A stretch of 38,865 bases of DNA from an uncultured Actinomycetes bacterium (GCA_903884065.1 CAISDL010000035.1:1-38865), one strand, 5' to 3'; shown: positions 17,627-28,844, counted from the first letter of the stretch. Made by a program: numbers and translations. Notes: generated by a model not told the origin, from the letters alone.

Positions 17627-17860
17627 ATGGCGTCGCACCCCGCCGGTCATACCGTCACCGGGCCCCCCAGTGGGCCGGCCGCACATGCCGCCCGGCCGTC
17701 GGTCCCGCTGGCACGGCTGATGGTGGTGGTCGCCGCCGCGGCGGTCCTGGTGGCGCTGCTCGGGGTGGGGATCTGGGCCTATCTGGGGTCGGTGGGACCC
17801 TCGACGAGTACGCCGACCAGCGCCAAGCTGATCACCGTCGCACCGTCTGGACACCCTTGA
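17627..17860 (+). CDS. Short single-pass membrane protein, probable truncated anti-SigM factor (Rv3912/RsmA remnant)
   Basis: 77 residues, starting 16 nt after sigM. It has a short His/Pro-rich N-terminus, a helix at about 31-54 (LMVVVAAAAVLVALLGVGIWAYLG) and a Ser/Thr-rich tail ending LITVAPSGHP. The segment AAHAARPSVPLARLM, the helix, and the SAKLITV piece line up, by memory, with the middle of the roughly 250-residue M. tuberculosis protein Rv3912 (anti-SigM). What is missing is the cytoplasmic N-terminal anti-sigma helix bundle that would bind SigM and the extracytoplasmic C-terminal domain; neither is found in any frame next to it. It may still be translated, since the frame is intact. 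It could also be an unrelated small membrane protein. Confidence 0.6.
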   Translation: MASHPAGHTVTGPPSGPAAHAARPSVPLARLMVVVAAAAVLVALLGVGIWAYLGSVGPSTSTPTSAKLITVAPSGHP

Positions 17861-17963
17861 GCGCACCCCCGGGAACACCCCCGCCTACCCTGGTGTTTGA
17901 ACTGGAGTGCCGCGTCTTCCGCGGGTTACATCCTTGGCATAGTCCTTGGCGAGAGAGGCTGGA

Positions 17964-18935
17964 ATGACCGACGAAACCCTGCACGACGTCATCGTGATCG
18001 GGTCGGGCCCGGCCGGCTACACCGCAGCGATCTATACCGCCCGCGCCGAACTCAAGCCGCTGGTCTTCGAGGGGACGTCGTTCGGCGGTGCCCTGATGAC
18101 CACCACCGAGGTCGAGAACTTCCCGGGCTTCCGCGCGGGAATCATGGGTCCGGAGTTGATGGACGAGATGCGTGAGCAGGCGCTGCGCTTCGGCGCCGAC
18201 CTGCAGATGGAAGACGTCGAGTCGGTTTCGCTGGACGGGCCGGTCAAGCGGGTCGTCACCGCCGGCGGCGAAACCCATCTGGCCCGGTCGGTGATCCTGG
18301 CGATGGGAGCCGCGGCCCGCTACCTGGGCGTACCGGGCGAACAGGAACTGCTGGGACGTGGTGTGAGCGCGTGTGCCACCTGCGACGGGTTCTTCTTCAA
18401 GGAGCAGGACATCGCCGTCGTCGGCGGCGGGGACTCGGCCATGGAGGAAGCCACCTTCCTGACCCGATTCGCCCGCAGCGTGACCCTCATTCACCGCCGT
18501 GACGAATTCCGGGCGTCGAAGATCATGCTCGAGCGGGCCCGCGCCAACGACAAGATCACCTTCCTGACCAACACCGCCCCGATCGCGGTGGAGGGCGACA
18601 CCACCGTGACAGGGCTGCGGGTCCGCAACCTGGTCACCGGCGAGGAGTCGACCCTGCCGGTCACCGGGGTGTTCGTGGCCATCGGTCATGACCCCCGTTC
18701 CGAACTCGTCCGGGGGGCCGTCGAGGTCGACCCGGACGGCTACGTGCTCGTCCGGGGCGGCACTACCGAGACGTCCCTGCCGGGTGTCTTCGCCGCGGGT
18801 GACCTGGTCGACCGCACCTACCGACAGGCCATCACCGCCGCCGGCAGCGGCTGCGCAGCGGCGATCGACGCCGAGCGCTGGCTGGCGGATGCGCACGATT
18901 CCGATACCACCCAGATGATTGGAGCCCAACCATGA
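17964..18935 (+). CDS. trxB: Thioredoxin reductase
   Basis: 323-residue low-molecular-weight flavoprotein that passes electrons from NADPH to thioredoxin. The FAD site is [20 protein letters not shown] at the N-terminus, the redox dithiol is CATC (Cys137 and Cys140), the NADPH-binding glycine motif is [12 protein letters not shown], and the C-terminal FAD motif is [10 protein letters not shown]. The ATG at 17964 is chosen because GAGAGAGG-like purine sequence (17951-17958) precedes it; an in-frame TTG at 17946 is unlikely. The stop overlaps the start of trxC (ATGA), so the two partners are translated together. It corresponds to trxB2 (Rv3913). Confidence 0.97.
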   Translation: MTDETLHDVIVIGSGPAGYTAAIYTARAELKPLVFEGTSFGGALMTTTEVENFPGFRAGIMGPELMDEMREQALRFGADLQMEDVESVSLDGPVKRVVTAGGETHLARSVILAMGAAARYLGVPGEQELLGRGVSACATCDGFFFKEQDIAVVGGGDSAMEEATFLTRFARSVTLIHRRDEFRASKIMLERARANDKITFLTNTAPIAVEGDTTVTGLRVRNLVTGEESTLPVTGVFVAIGHDPRSELVRGAVEVDPDGYVLVRGGTTETSLPGVFAAGDLVDRTYRQAITAAGSGCAAAIDAERWLADAHDSDTTQMIGAQP

Positions 18936-19252
18936 GCACGGTGACCGTGTCCGACGACAGCTTCGCCGAGACTGTTCTGGCGAGCCAGACCCCCGTCCTG
19001 GTCGACTTCTGGGCCGCCTGGTGCGGGCCCTGCCGGATGGTGGCCCCGGTACTGGACGAGATCGCCAAGGAGAAGGCAGGCTCGCTCATCGTCGCGAAGG
19101 TCGACGTCGACGCCAACCCCGCGACCGCCCGTGACTTCCAGGTCGTGTCGATCCCCACCCTGATCCTGTTCAAGGACGGTCAGCCGGTGAAGCGGATCGT
19201 CGGCGCCAAGGGCAAAGCGGCGTTGCTGAGAGAGCTCGCCGACGTCGTGTAG
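18932..19252 (+). CDS. trxC: Thioredoxin
   Basis: 106 residues, the standard single thioredoxin domain. The active site is WCGPC (Trp30 to Cys34) in [11 protein letters not shown], with the cis-proline in [11 protein letters not shown]. It is the disulfide-reducing partner of the thioredoxin reductase with which its start codon overlaps by 4 nt. It corresponds to trxC of M. tuberculosis (Rv3914), the main cytoplasmic thioredoxin in species lacking glutathione. Confidence 0.97.
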   Translation: MSTVTVSDDSFAETVLASQTPVLVDFWAAWCGPCRMVAPVLDEIAKEKAGSLIVAKVDVDANPATARDFQVVSIPTLILFKDGQPVKRIVGAKGKAALLRELADVV

Positions 19253-19347
19253 GCGAGTCGCCGGGGCGGTCGCGGAGACGAAGTTGTGACACTTGGCCCT
19301 GCCGTCCCGTTTCCTGGATACCCCTTCCTTCTGCGACAATGCGAGGC

Positions 19348-20595
19348 ATGTCCAGTCCCGGTCACGGCCCCGACGAGGCCGCTTCATGGCAGGCCGGTGC
19401 ATCATCGGACACGCTGCGGCGCGGGGACCGGGGCGGGGCCGTCGTCGAGATTCGGGCGGCACTGTCCGCACTGGGGCTCCTCGAGAATCCGGATGACAGC
19501 TTCACCACCGGCAAGCAGGTGGCGCTGGATGTCTTCGACGACGAACTCGATCACGCGGTGCGCGCCTTTCAGCAGCGCCGAGGGCTGATCGTCGACGGTG
19601 TCGTCGGCGGCGCCACCTATCGCGCGCTGAAAGAGGCGTCCTACCGGCTGGGTGCCCGGACGCTTGCCCATCAGTTCGGTGCGCCGATGTACGGCGACGA
19701 CGTCGCGACCCTTCAGGCGCGCTTGCAGGATCTCGGCTTCTACACGGCGCTGGTGGACGGTTACTTCGGCCTGCAGACCCACAACGGGCTGATGTCCTAT
19801 CAGCGGGAGTACGGCCTTGCGCCGGATGGGATCTGCGGGCCGGATACGTTGCGCTCCTTGTACTTTCTGGGTTCGCGGGTCACCGGCGGCTCGCTGCACG
19901 CGATCCGCGAGGAAGAGCACGTGAGGCTGTCCGGGCCTCGGCTGTCCGGTAAGCGGATCATCATCGACCCGGGCCGCGGCGGCGCCGACCACGGTCTGGT
20001 CGTGAACGGCCCGCAGGGCCCGATCAACGAGGCCGACATCCTGTGGGATCTGGCCAGCCGGCTCGAGGGCCGGATGACCGCGATCGGGATGGAGACGTTC
20101 CTGTCCAGGCCGGGCAACCACAGCCCCGCCGATGCGGAGCGCGCGGCGACGGCCAATACCGTGGGCGCCGACCTCATGATCAGTCTCCGTTTCGAACGTC
20201 ATCCCTCGCCATCGGCCAACGGCATCGCCTCGTTCTACTTCGGCAGCGCGCACGGGTCGGTGTCCACGATCGGGCGCAACCTCGCCGACTTCATTCAACG
20301 AGAAGTCGTGGCTCGCACCGGTTTACGGGACTGCCGTACACACGGGCGCACCTGGGACCTGCTGCGCCTGACGCGGATGCCCACCGTCCAGGTCGACGTC
20401 GGCTACATCACCAGTCCACAGGACCAGACGCGGTTGGCGACCCGGGAGTGCCGCGATGACATCGCCGAGGGCATCCTCGCCGCGGTGAAGCGTTTGTACC
20501 TGCTCGGCAAGAACGACCGCCCCACCGGAACCTTCACCTTCGCCGAACTGCTGGCCCATGAGCAGTCCGTGGAGCACGGGCGGCCGGCGGTCTGA
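19348..20595 (+). CDS. cwlM: CwlM, inactive amidase homologue regulating peptidoglycan precursor synthesis
   Basis: 415 residues. Two peptidoglycan-binding (PG_binding_1) domains (about 24-95 and 108-172) precede an Amidase_3 domain (about 200-390). Three of the four zinc or catalytic positions are substituted: DPGRGG has Arg210 for His, ISLRFER has Arg281 where a His is usual, and VQVDVGYIT has Asp350 for Glu; only Glu228 remains. It should therefore not cut peptidoglycan. In mycobacteria, CwlM is a cytoplasmic essential regulator that, when phosphorylated by PknB on C-terminal threonines, stimulates MurA; candidates here are Thr393, 395 and 397 in RPTGTFTFAE. No signal peptide is present. 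ATG 19348 is preferred to ATG 19339; an extended -10-like TGCGACAAT ends 7 nt before it. Confidence 0.93.
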   Translation: MSSPGHGPDEAASWQAGASSDTLRRGDRGGAVVEIRAALSALGLLENPDDSFTTGKQVALDVFDDELDHAVRAFQQRRGLIVDGVVGGATYRALKEASYRLGARTLAHQFGAPMYGDDVATLQARLQDLGFYTALVDGYFGLQTHNGLMSYQREYGLAPDGICGPDTLRSLYFLGSRVTGGSLHAIREEEHVRLSGPRLSGKRIIIDPGRGGADHGLVVNGPQGPINEADILWDLASRLEGRMTAIGMETFLSRPGNHSPADAERAATANTVGADLMISLRFERHPSPSANGIASFYFGSAHGSVSTIGRNLADFIQREVVARTGLRDCRTHGRTWDLLRLTRMPTVQVDVGYITSPQDQTRLATRECRDDIAEGILAAVKRLYLLGKNDRPTGTFTFAELLAHEQSVEHGRPAV

Positions 20596-20620
20596 GCCGG
20601 ATCGGCGCCCGGATCCTCAG
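20592..20620. terminator. Possible bidirectional terminator hairpin between cwlM and the convergent gene
   Basis: CTGAGCCGGATC and GGATCCTCAG can pair over about nine base pairs (CTGA with TCAG, GGATC with GATCC, with a 3-nt bulge) around a GC-rich loop. It overlaps both stop codons. No U-tract follows on either strand, as is usual in mycobacteria, so the support is weak. Confidence 0.35.
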
Positions 20621-21327
20621 CGCAGCGTGACTTCCTGCAACTGGGCCGATTCCAGCAGGCGTTCCAGAGCCGACTCGATCTCCGCCTTCCATCCGAGGCC
20701 CTTGTCGAGTTCCAGGCGAAGGCGCGGGAAGTACTCGTGCGGGGCGACGACGGTGAACCCGACGTCCAGCAGGAAGTCCGCGTCGATCATGCACTGTTCG
20801 AAGGAGCAGTCCCCCAGCGCGGCGATCGACGACGCGAGGGTCGGATCGACGGACTCGGCGCCGAGAAGCTCCGATGCCTGCGCCGTTCGGCCGAACGCTT
20901 CCAGTGCGCGGACACCTCGTCGAACGAGTTCGTTGACGACCTGGCCGATCAGCAGGCGCTGGAGTTCCTCGGGCTGGCCGGGCTCCACCCCCATGGAGGT
21001 GAGCAGTACCGCGTCGGCACTGACCGGCCCGGTGGGAAAACGCTGGGCCCGGGGCACTGCGCGCGGCGGCGCATAGAGCGCATAGCCCAGACACTCGTGC
21101 TCGCCGTCATCGCCGGCGGCGGCGCTCACGGCCGTCGCCACCTGCCCGCACGATCCCCACTCCAGCATGACCATCGACAGCCAGGCCTCTTTCTCGAACT
21201 CCGGATCAGCCAGGTGGTCACCGTCCGGAAGGGTCTGTGGGTCGACTTCCCAGAACACGCACCGGCGGGCGTGCTTGGGCAACTGCTCGAACGCGTCGAG
21301 TCGCAGTGGCCTGATGGATGCGGACAC
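20617..21327 (-). CDS. GNAT-fold acetyltransferase-like protein (Rv3916c-like)
   Basis: 236 residues, conserved at this place next to parB in mycobacteria. The layout resembles a GNAT fold: SIRPLRLDAFEQLP at the start, a central strand ending in DAVLLTSMGVEPGQPEELQRLLIGQVVNELVRRGVRALEAFG, which corresponds to the acetyl-CoA-binding loop and helix, and a late LLDVGFTVVAPHEYFPRLRLEL strand pair. The usual Q/RxxGxG/A loop is degenerate (VEPGQPEELQR), so acetyl-CoA binding is uncertain. The start is GTG at 21327, supported by GGGGAG about 7 nt upstream. It is convergent with cwlM. The function is unknown. Confidence 0.8.
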   Translation of the reverse strand: MSASIRPLRLDAFEQLPKHARRCVFWEVDPQTLPDGDHLADPEFEKEAWLSMVMLEWGSCGQVATAVSAAAGDDGEHECLGYALYAPPRAVPRAQRFPTGPVSADAVLLTSMGVEPGQPEELQRLLIGQVVNELVRRGVRALEAFGRTAQASELLGAESVDPTLASSIAALGDCSFEQCMIDADFLLDVGFTVVAPHEYFPRLRLELDKGLGWKAEIESALERLLESAQLQEVTLR

Positions 21328-21547
21328 TAATCTCCCCGGACTTCGCGCGGTGCGGAGGTGCACAACACTTTCAGGATAGGAGAGCCGGCGGCTCGGGGCC
21401 CGCTATTGGTCGGGGCGGCCGCGCCGACCCGGGCAAAGTGCCAAAGATGTTGTGGCCGTTGGCTATTCGCCCACATAGCCGCACCAATTCCCGTCGCCGA
21501 TCGCATTTCTGTCACAGTGACGTAACGCCCCGATGTCCCTGGGTGCG
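21328..21547. other. Intergenic region between the parB stop and the GNAT-like gene start
   Basis: 220 nt without a credible gene. It holds the upstream region of the GNAT-like gene, including a short palindrome GTCACAGTGAC at 21511-21521 that lies 29 nt before the parB stop. The palindrome could be a regulator site but has no assigned owner. Confidence 0.5.
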
Positions 21548-22525
21548 CTATTTCGTGATGGACGGGTCCATCAGACCCACAATTCGCTCGAGGTCGTCGA
21601 CCGAACCGAACTCGACGACGATCTTGCCCTTGCGCTTGCCGAGGCTGACCGTCACCCGGGTGTCGTAGGTGCCGGAGAGCCGCTCCGCGACATCCTTCAG
21701 CCCCGGCATGTGAATGGGCTTGCGGCGCTGCGGTCCCGGCTTCTTGCCATCGCCCCGGTTGGCCAGCGTGACGGCTTCCTCGGTGGCCCGAACCGACAAG
21801 CCCTCGGCCACGATCCGGGCGGCGAGTTCCTCCTGGACCTCGGGGCCGCCCTCGAGTGCCAGCAGGGCGCGAGCGTGACCGGCCGACAGCACGCCGGCCG
21901 CGACCCGGCGCTGAACCGGGATCGGCAGCCGCAGCAGTCGAATCATGTTGCTGATCACCGGCCGCGACCGACCGATGCGGGCGGCCAGTTCCTCGTGGGT
22001 GACCTCAAACTCGTCGAGCAACTGTTGGTAGGCGGCCGCCTCTTCCAGTGGATTCAGCTGGGCCCGGTGGATGTTCTCCAGCAGGGCGTCCCGCAGCAGG
22101 TTGTTGTCATTGGTCTCCCGCACGATCGCGGGGATGGCGGTCAGGCCGGCTTGTTGGGATGCCCGCCAGCGCCGCTCCCCCATCACCAGCTGATAGCGCT
22201 TCCCGGTTCCGGACCCGTCGGCCTCGCGCACGACGATCGGCTGCATCAGGCCGAACTCGCGGATCGAGTGCACCAGTTCGGCGAGTGCCTCCTCGTCGAA
22301 GACCTGCCGCGGCTGCCGGGGGTTGGGCTCGATGTCCGCGGGACTGATCTCCCGGTAGACCGCACCCATGGTCTCGGCCGCCGCCGCGGCGGACGCCGAG
22401 GTACCGCCGATCACCACGTCGGCGGCGGCCTCCCCCAAGCGTGGTCCCCCGTCCGCAGGGCCGGTGGGGATCAGCGATGCCAGGCCGCGGCCGAGGCCAC
22501 CCCTACGGCGTGCCGGCTGGGTCAT
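21548..22525 (-). CDS. parB: Chromosome-partitioning protein ParB
   Basis: 325 residues. The N-terminal ParA-interaction segment ([16 protein letters not shown]) is followed by the ParB/Srx CTPase domain ([29 protein letters not shown] at 116-122), the helix-turn-helix that reads parS ([44 protein letters not shown]), and a C-terminal dimerisation domain ([19 protein letters not shown]). ParB loads on parS and spreads as a CTP-dependent clamp to organise the origin. The start at ATG 22525 has GGAGG 7 nt upstream, and parA ends 13 nt before it. Two parS sites lie within 1.7 kb. Confidence 0.97.
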   Translation of the reverse strand: MTQPARRRGGLGRGLASLIPTGPADGGPRLGEAAADVVIGGTSASAAAAAETMGAVYREISPADIEPNPRQPRQVFDEEALAELVHSIREFGLMQPIVVREADGSGTGKRYQLVMGERRWRASQQAGLTAIPAIVRETNDNNLLRDALLENIHRAQLNPLEEAAAYQQLLDEFEVTHEELAARIGRSRPVISNMIRLLRLPIPVQRRVAAGVLSAGHARALLALEGGPEVQEELAARIVAEGLSVRATEEAVTLANRGDGKKPGPQRRKPIHMPGLKDVAERLSGTYDTRVTVSLGKRKGKIVVEFGSVDDLERIVGLMDPSITK

Positions 22526-22538
22526 GAAAAGGCCTCCA

Positions 22539-24756
<2,218 letters not shown>

Positions 24757-24783
24757 GGTGTCTCCTCTGTTGACCCTTGCGGG

Positions 24784-25866
24784 TTAGCGTTTCCGTTTTT
24801 TGGGGCGCGCATTCGGCCGCGCGCCGGGCCGTGGCTTCGCACCGGGGCCGGCGACCGATGGCGTCGTCGGCCCGGAGTCGGTCTCCAACACCTCACCGTC
24901 GAGCACGACCGCGTCGGTGTCGTTCGGGGAATCGGTGACGTCGCCGGCGACCTTGCGGCCCTTGATCGGCTTGGCGCCGGGCAATGGAGCGTTGGCCGAG
25001 CGTCGGGCCAGCGTCTCCTCTTTCTTGGCCTCTTCCTCTTTCTCGATCGCGCCGAAGACGAGGTGCTGCTGGCCGAAGGTCCAGATGTTGTTGGACACCC
25101 AGTAGATGATGATCGCGATCGGGAGGAACGGTCCGCCGACGATCACACCGAGCGGAAACACGTACAGGGCGAGCTTGTTCATCATCGCGGTCTGCGGGTT
25201 GGCCGCCGCCTCCGGCGTCTGGCGCGCGATGGAAGCCCGGCTGTTGAAGTAGGTCGCGATGCCGGCCATCAGCATCAGCGGGATCGAGACCGCCGCGACC
25301 GCCGGCCGACTGAAGACCGTGAAGGCGTCCAGGCCGTGCTGCTGGGTCATCGACGCACCGATCGGAGCGCCGAACAGGTTCGCGTCGAGGAAGTGTGCGA
25401 CGTCGTTCGCGCTGAAGAAGTAGTTCGGCAGGCGCCGGTTCTCCTCCACCGACAGACCCAGCCGGCCGAAGCCACTCTGGGTGCGGTTGAAGGACATCAG
25501 CACGTGATAGAGCCCCAGGAACACCGGCACCTGGGCCAGCATCGGCAGGCAGCCGAGGATCGGGTTGAAGTCGTGCTCCCGCTGAAGCTTCTGGATCTCC
25601 AGCGCCATCCGCTGGCGGTCCTTGCTGTATTTCTTCTGCAGAGCCTTGATCTGCGGTTGCAGTTCCTGCATCTTGCGCGTGGTTCGGATCTGCTTGACGA
25701 ACGGCCGGTATAGGACGGCGCGGAGGGTGAAGACCAGGAACATCACCGATAGTGCCCAGGTGAAGAAGTTGCTCGGGCCCAGGAGCAGGCCGAACAGCTT
25801 GTACCAGAGCCACATGATCCCCGACACCGGGTAGTAGACGTAGTCGAGGCTGAACCAGTTAAACAT
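24784..25866 (-). CDS. yidC: Membrane protein insertase YidC
   Basis: 360-residue insertase of the YidC/Oxa1/Alb3 family. Five hydrophobic segments are seen: [41 protein letters not shown] with the conserved groove arginine (Arg49), [39 protein letters not shown], and [34 protein letters not shown] charged coiled region ([22 protein letters not shown]) follows the second. The long C-terminal tail is Lys/Arg/Pro-rich and ends [17 protein letters not shown], which can touch the ribosome. The start at 25866 overlaps the yidD stop by 8 nt, and AGGAG precedes it. Confidence 0.96.
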   Translation of the reverse strand: MFNWFSLDYVYYPVSGIMWLWYKLFGLLLGPSNFFTWALSVMFLVFTLRAVLYRPFVKQIRTTRKMQELQPQIKALQKKYSKDRQRMALEIQKLQREHDFNPILGCLPMLAQVPVFLGLYHVLMSFNRTQSGFGRLGLSVEENRRLPNYFFSANDVAHFLDANLFGAPIGASMTQQHGLDAFTVFSRPAVAAVSIPLMLMAGIATYFNSRASIARQTPEAAANPQTAMMNKLALYVFPLGVIVGGPFLPIAIIIYWVSNNIWTFGQQHLVFGAIEKEEEAKKEETLARRSANAPLPGAKPIKGRKVAGDVTDSPNDTDAVVLDGEVLETDSGPTTPSVAGPGAKPRPGARPNARPKKRKR

Positions 25867-26191
25867 CGGCGCTCCTGAGCTGCGGTGTTGATTCCCGCGT
25901 CGCTTCACTCCTGCCCGCCGGAAGGGAGCCGTCTCCGGCGCCGGACCGTTCGGGTATCGGATCCCATCCTCCGCGGTGCCACGGACCGCACTTCGCCAAC
26001 CGGGCCACCGCCAGCCAGCCACCGCGCAGCAGGCCGTACTCGGTTAGCGCGTCGACCGCGTACTGACTGCAGGTCGGCATGAACCGGCACGTCGGCAGCC
26101 GGAGCGGAGAAACCATGTGGCGGTAAACCTCGATCACGGCGATCACCGCACGGACAAGCAGCCCGGTCCCCGGCGGATTCGCCGGCGTCAT
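25859..26191 (-). CDS. yidD: Membrane protein insertion efficiency factor YidD
   Basis: 110 residues. The UPF0161 signature is complete: [63 protein letters not shown], with the conserved Cys-Arg-Phe-x-Pro-x-Cys-Ser. The C-terminal 25 residues are less conserved and extend into yidC (8-nt overlap). The ATG at 26191 overlaps the rnpA stop (ATGA); the frame is open further upstream, but there it is a shadow of rnpA. YidD is a small membrane-associated factor that helps Sec/YidC insertion. Confidence 0.94.
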   Translation of the reverse strand: MTPANPPGTGLLVRAVIAVIEVYRHMVSPLRLPTCRFMPTCSQYAVDALTEYGLLRGGWLAVARLAKCGPWHRGGWDPIPERSGAGDGSLPAGRSEATRESTPQLRSADV

Positions 26192-26550
26192 CGTTGCCGC
26201 TCCATCAGATCGTGGGCCCGGCGCACGCCGGTGCGTAACTGGGAGCTGAGCCGCGCCGACTGCGCGTCGCGACTTCCGGGCAGGGCACGGATGACGACGC
26301 GCTCGGCCGGCTGCAGTTCCCCGATGATGTCGCGCGCCGCGTGGCGCAGCCGACGCGCCACCCGGTGCCGGTCCACCGCGCCACCAACGGATTTGGAAAC
26401 GATGAGCCCCACGCGCGGCGTGACACCCCCATTGGGGAGGGCGATTCGACATGCGTGCACAACGATGTCCGGCTGCGCGGCTCGCACTCCGTGTTTGACG
26501 GTGTGACTGAAGTCCGCGGACCGTGTCATCCGGTACTGAGCCGGGAGCAC
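26188..26550 (-). CDS. rnpA: Ribonuclease P protein component
   Basis: 120 residues. This is the protein subunit of RNase P, which matures the 5' ends of tRNAs with the RNA subunit. The RNR signature is visible as [16 protein letters not shown], and the N-terminal [16 protein letters not shown] strand and [13 protein letters not shown] segment match the family. The start is a GTG at 26550, 19 nt after rpmH. It has the usual rpmH-rnpA-yidD-yidC order. Confidence 0.95.
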   Translation of the reverse strand: MLPAQYRMTRSADFSHTVKHGVRAAQPDIVVHACRIALPNGGVTPRVGLIVSKSVGGAVDRHRVARRLRHAARDIIGELQPAERVVIRALPGSRDAQSARLSSQLRTGVRRAHDLMERQR

Positions 26551-26569
26551 TGGTCAGCGACCCGCCGGG

Positions 26570-26713
26570 TCAGGCAGTCAGTTCGCGGCGGCCCTTGCGA
26601 CGCCGGCCGGTCACGATGGCGCGCCCGGCGCGGGTCCGCATCCGCAGGCGGAAACCATGGACCCTGGCCCGACGCCGGTTGTTCGGCTGAAAGGTGCGCT
26701 TGCCCTTGGCCAC
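26570..26713 (-). CDS. rpmH: 50S ribosomal protein L34
   Basis: 47 residues, [20 protein letters not shown] to KGRRELTA, almost all basic, typical length for L34. GTG start at 26713, preceded by an AGGAGAG ribosome-binding site at about 26722-26728. It is the first gene of the leftward group that ends with parB and has a probable sigma-A promoter about 150 nt upstream. The short length keeps it out of many ORF lists. Confidence 0.97.
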   Translation of the reverse strand: MAKGKRTFQPNNRRRARVHGFRLRMRTRAGRAIVTGRRRKGRRELTA

Positions 26714-26864
26714 GACTGTCTCTCCTCGTCACTTCTGGCAGCCGCAGTCGCCGGACGACCTGCGCACCCCGCCGACCGGGCTGCCGTTGCTCATGCTCTG
26801 TCGAACCGGCGCGGTCCCGGTCTCCCGGTCGCTGCCGTGTCGCCGACATTAGGGCGACTGCTCG

Positions 26865-26893
26865 AGGGTACTGAGGTCACTTCCGCAGGTCAA
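26865..26893 (-). promoter_or_regulatory. Sigma-A type promoter of the rpmH group
   Basis: On the minus strand, TTGACC (26893-26888) and TACCCT (26870-26865) are separated by 17 nt, close to the housekeeping consensus. The predicted start is near 26858, giving a leader of about 145 nt before rpmH. Confidence 0.7.
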
Positions 26894-26935
26894 ACCGCAC
26901 TCATACCGCAGACCGGCGACGAACCTCCCCGCCTG

Positions 26936-26964
26936 TTGGCACCAGGCACGAAACCTGTTAGCTT
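26936..26964 (+). promoter_or_regulatory. Sigma-A type promoter of dnaA
   Basis: TTGGCA (26936-26941) and TAGCTT (26959-26964) are separated by 17 nt, and TGT directly before the -10 makes it an extended -10. The predicted start near 26971 gives a leader of about 170 nt containing two DnaA boxes. The promoter is divergent from the rpmH promoter, with 42 nt between their -35 elements. Confidence 0.7.
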
Positions 26965-27067
26965 CACCGCAGGACACAGACTGGTAACAACCTGTTTGCC
27001 GTCTCTACGCTCGACGAAAATATTGCCGATACGCTGCGACTCTAGGACGTCCTCACCTGTGCACAGC

Positions 27068-27076
27068 TGTGGATAA
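27068..27076 (-). promoter_or_regulatory. DnaA box upstream of dnaA
   Basis: TGTGGATAA on the plus strand, that is TTATCCACA on the minus strand, a perfect match to the consensus DnaA box. It lies downstream of the dnaA promoter, in the leader, and fits autoregulation. Confidence 0.85.
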
Positions 27077-27079
27077 CCA

Positions 27080-27088
27080 TGTGGACAG
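27080..27088 (-). promoter_or_regulatory. Second DnaA box upstream of dnaA
   Basis: CTGTCCACA on the minus strand, 8 of 9 positions matching the mycobacterial TTGTCCACA box. The box starts are 12 bp apart, about one helical turn. Confidence 0.7.
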
Positions 27089-27142
27089 CTTCGATTGTTT
27101 CTGATTTGTTTGTAGCTCGACGTGAACCAGGGGGATCTGTCG

Positions 27143-28639
27143 TTGGTCGATGGACCCGGTGGGACCGGTACTGATTTCGCCTCGGTGTGGAGCGCCGTCG
27201 TTGCCGAACTCAACGGCGAGGGCGGTTCGCGCGACGGTCACTACGGCAGCCAGTTGACGCCGCAGCAGCGGGCCTGGCTCAAGCTCGCCCGTCCACTGAC
27301 CATCGCAGAAGGTTTCGCACTCCTGTCGGTTCCCAGCCCGTTCGTCCAAAACGAGATCGAACGGCATCTGCGCACCCCGATCGTCGAGGCCCTGAGCCGA
27401 CGTCTGGGGCAGCGGATCGAGTTGGGTGTGCGCATCGAGCCGTCCCCCGATCACCATTACGACGACGCCCCCGATCACGATGTCCCATTCACCGACTTCG
27501 ATCTCGATGAAGTTGACGAAGACCGCGAGGCACTGGCCAGCGCGCACGAGACCTGGCCCAGCTACTTCATCGATCGGCCGCGGTCGAATCCGTCCGAAGA
27601 ACCGTCCGGCACCAGCCTGAACCGCCGGTACACCTTCGACACCTTCATCATCGGCGCGTCCAACCGCTTCGCCCACGCCGCGGCCCTGGCCATCGCCGAA
27701 GCACCGGCCCGCGCCTACAACCCCCTGTTCATCTGGGGTGAGTCCGGCCTGGGCAAGACCCACCTGCTCCACGCGGCCGGCAACTACGCGCAACGCCTTT
27801 TCCCGGGGATGCGCGTCAAATACGTCTCGACCGAGGAATTCACCAACGACTTCATCAACTCCCTGCGTGACGACCGCAAGGTCGCCTTCAAGCGCAGCTA
27901 CCGAGACATCGACGTGTTGTTGGTCGACGACATCCAGTTCATCGAGGGTAAAGAAGGTATCCAGGAGGAGTTCTTCCACACCTTCAACACCCTGCACAAT
28001 GCCAATAAGCAGATCGTCATCTCCTCAGACCGTCCGCCAAAACAGCTTGCGACACTTGAGGATCGCTTACGTACGCGATTCGAGTGGGGTCTGATCACCG
28101 ACGTTCAACCGCCGGAGTTGGAGACCCGTATCGCGATTCTGCGCAAGAAAGCGCAGATGGATCGCCTCGACGTTCCCGACGACGTCCTCGAACTCATCGC
28201 CAGCAGCATCGAGCGCAACATCCGCGAGCTCGAGGGCGCCCTCATCCGCGTCACCGCTTTCGCCTCGCTCAACAAGACAGCGATCGACACCGCGCTGGCC
28301 GAGATCGTTCTGCGGGATCTCATCGCCGACGCCGGCACCGCCCAGATCAGTTCGGCGATGATCATGGCGGCCACCGCCGAGTACTTCGACACCACCGTCG
28401 AGGAACTCCGGGGTCCGGGCAAGACCCGCGCGCTGGCACAGTCCCGCCAGATCGCGATGTACCTGTGCCGGGAACTCACCGACCTCTCGCTGCCGAAGAT
28501 CGGCCAGGCGTTCGGCCGAGACCACACCACCGTGATGTATGCGCAGAAGAAGATCCTCAACGAGATGACCCACCGCCGCGAGGTCTTCGATCACGTCAAG
28601 GAACTCACCACCCGGATCCGCCAGCGTTCCAAGCGCTGA
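27143..28639 (+). CDS. dnaA: Chromosomal replication initiator DnaA
   Basis: 498 residues. Domain I is at the N-terminus ([11 protein letters not shown] to [10 protein letters not shown]), an acidic linker (about 100-150) follows, then the AAA+ domain III with Walker [10 protein letters not shown] (from residue 199), Walker B LLVDDIQF and the arginine finger region [10 protein letters not shown]. Domain IV has the DnaA signature [11 protein letters not shown] for DnaA-box recognition. The start is taken as TTG 27143 (LVDGPGGTG), which has AGGGGGA 7 nt upstream and aligns with the TTG start of M. tuberculosis dnaA. The GTG at 27122 has no ribosome-binding site and would add seven residues. Confidence 0.97.
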   Translation: MVDGPGGTGTDFASVWSAVVAELNGEGGSRDGHYGSQLTPQQRAWLKLARPLTIAEGFALLSVPSPFVQNEIERHLRTPIVEALSRRLGQRIELGVRIEPSPDHHYDDAPDHDVPFTDFDLDEVDEDREALASAHETWPSYFIDRPRSNPSEEPSGTSLNRRYTFDTFIIGASNRFAHAAALAIAEAPARAYNPLFIWGESGLGKTHLLHAAGNYAQRLFPGMRVKYVSTEEFTNDFINSLRDDRKVAFKRSYRDIDVLLVDDIQFIEGKEGIQEEFFHTFNTLHNANKQIVISSDRPPKQLATLEDRLRTRFEWGLITDVQPPELETRIAILRKKAQMDRLDVPDDVLELIASSIERNIRELEGALIRVTAFASLNKTAIDTALAEIVLRDLIADAGTAQISSAMIMAATAEYFDTTVEELRGPGKTRALAQSRQIAMYLCRELTDLSLPKIGQAFGRDHTTVMYAQKKILNEMTHRREVFDHVKELTTRIRQRSKR

Positions 28640-28733
28640 TTCGGCGCTCGATTCCGGTGTTCGCCCCGCCACGTGGCGAAAAACTTTGGATGCTTTGCGT
28701 ATCACCCGTCACAGCCCCGCGTTGTGAACGCGA

Positions 28734-28742
28734 TGTGGACAA
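28734..28742 (-). promoter_or_regulatory. DnaA box in oriC
   Basis: TGTGGACAA on plus, TTGTCCACA on minus: perfect match to the mycobacterial consensus. Confidence 0.85.
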
Positions 28743-28835
28743 CCTTGGGATCACCACCCCGGTCGAGGAGGATGAACGCCGGCAACTTCGCGCCATGCAC
28801 ATCGGCTACCACCCGGGCCTTGATCCATCCACACG

Positions 28836-28844
28836 TCATCCACA
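28836..28844 (+). promoter_or_regulatory. DnaA box in oriC
   Basis: TCATCCACA, 8 of 9 positions of TTATCCACA. A weaker CCATCCACA lies 11 bp before it in the same orientation. Confidence 0.7.

Larger units (their letters stand above)
26714..27142. other. rpmH-dnaA intergenic region
   Basis: 429 nt without a gene. It contains the two divergent promoters and the two DnaA boxes listed separately, the rpmH ribosome-binding site and, just before dnaA, a T-rich stretch (TTGTTTCTGATTTGTTTGTAG) that may help open the DNA. No RNA gene was recognised. Confidence 0.8.

Noticed and set aside
21511..21521. GTCACAGTGAC as a CRP-type operator
   Set aside because: The palindrome has the wrong arms for TGTGA-N6-TCACA and is far from the start of any gene on that side.
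26714..27142. Small RNA gene between rpmH and dnaA
   Set aside because: The sequence is explained by two promoters, DnaA boxes and leaders; no terminator-like hairpin or known RNA was recognised.
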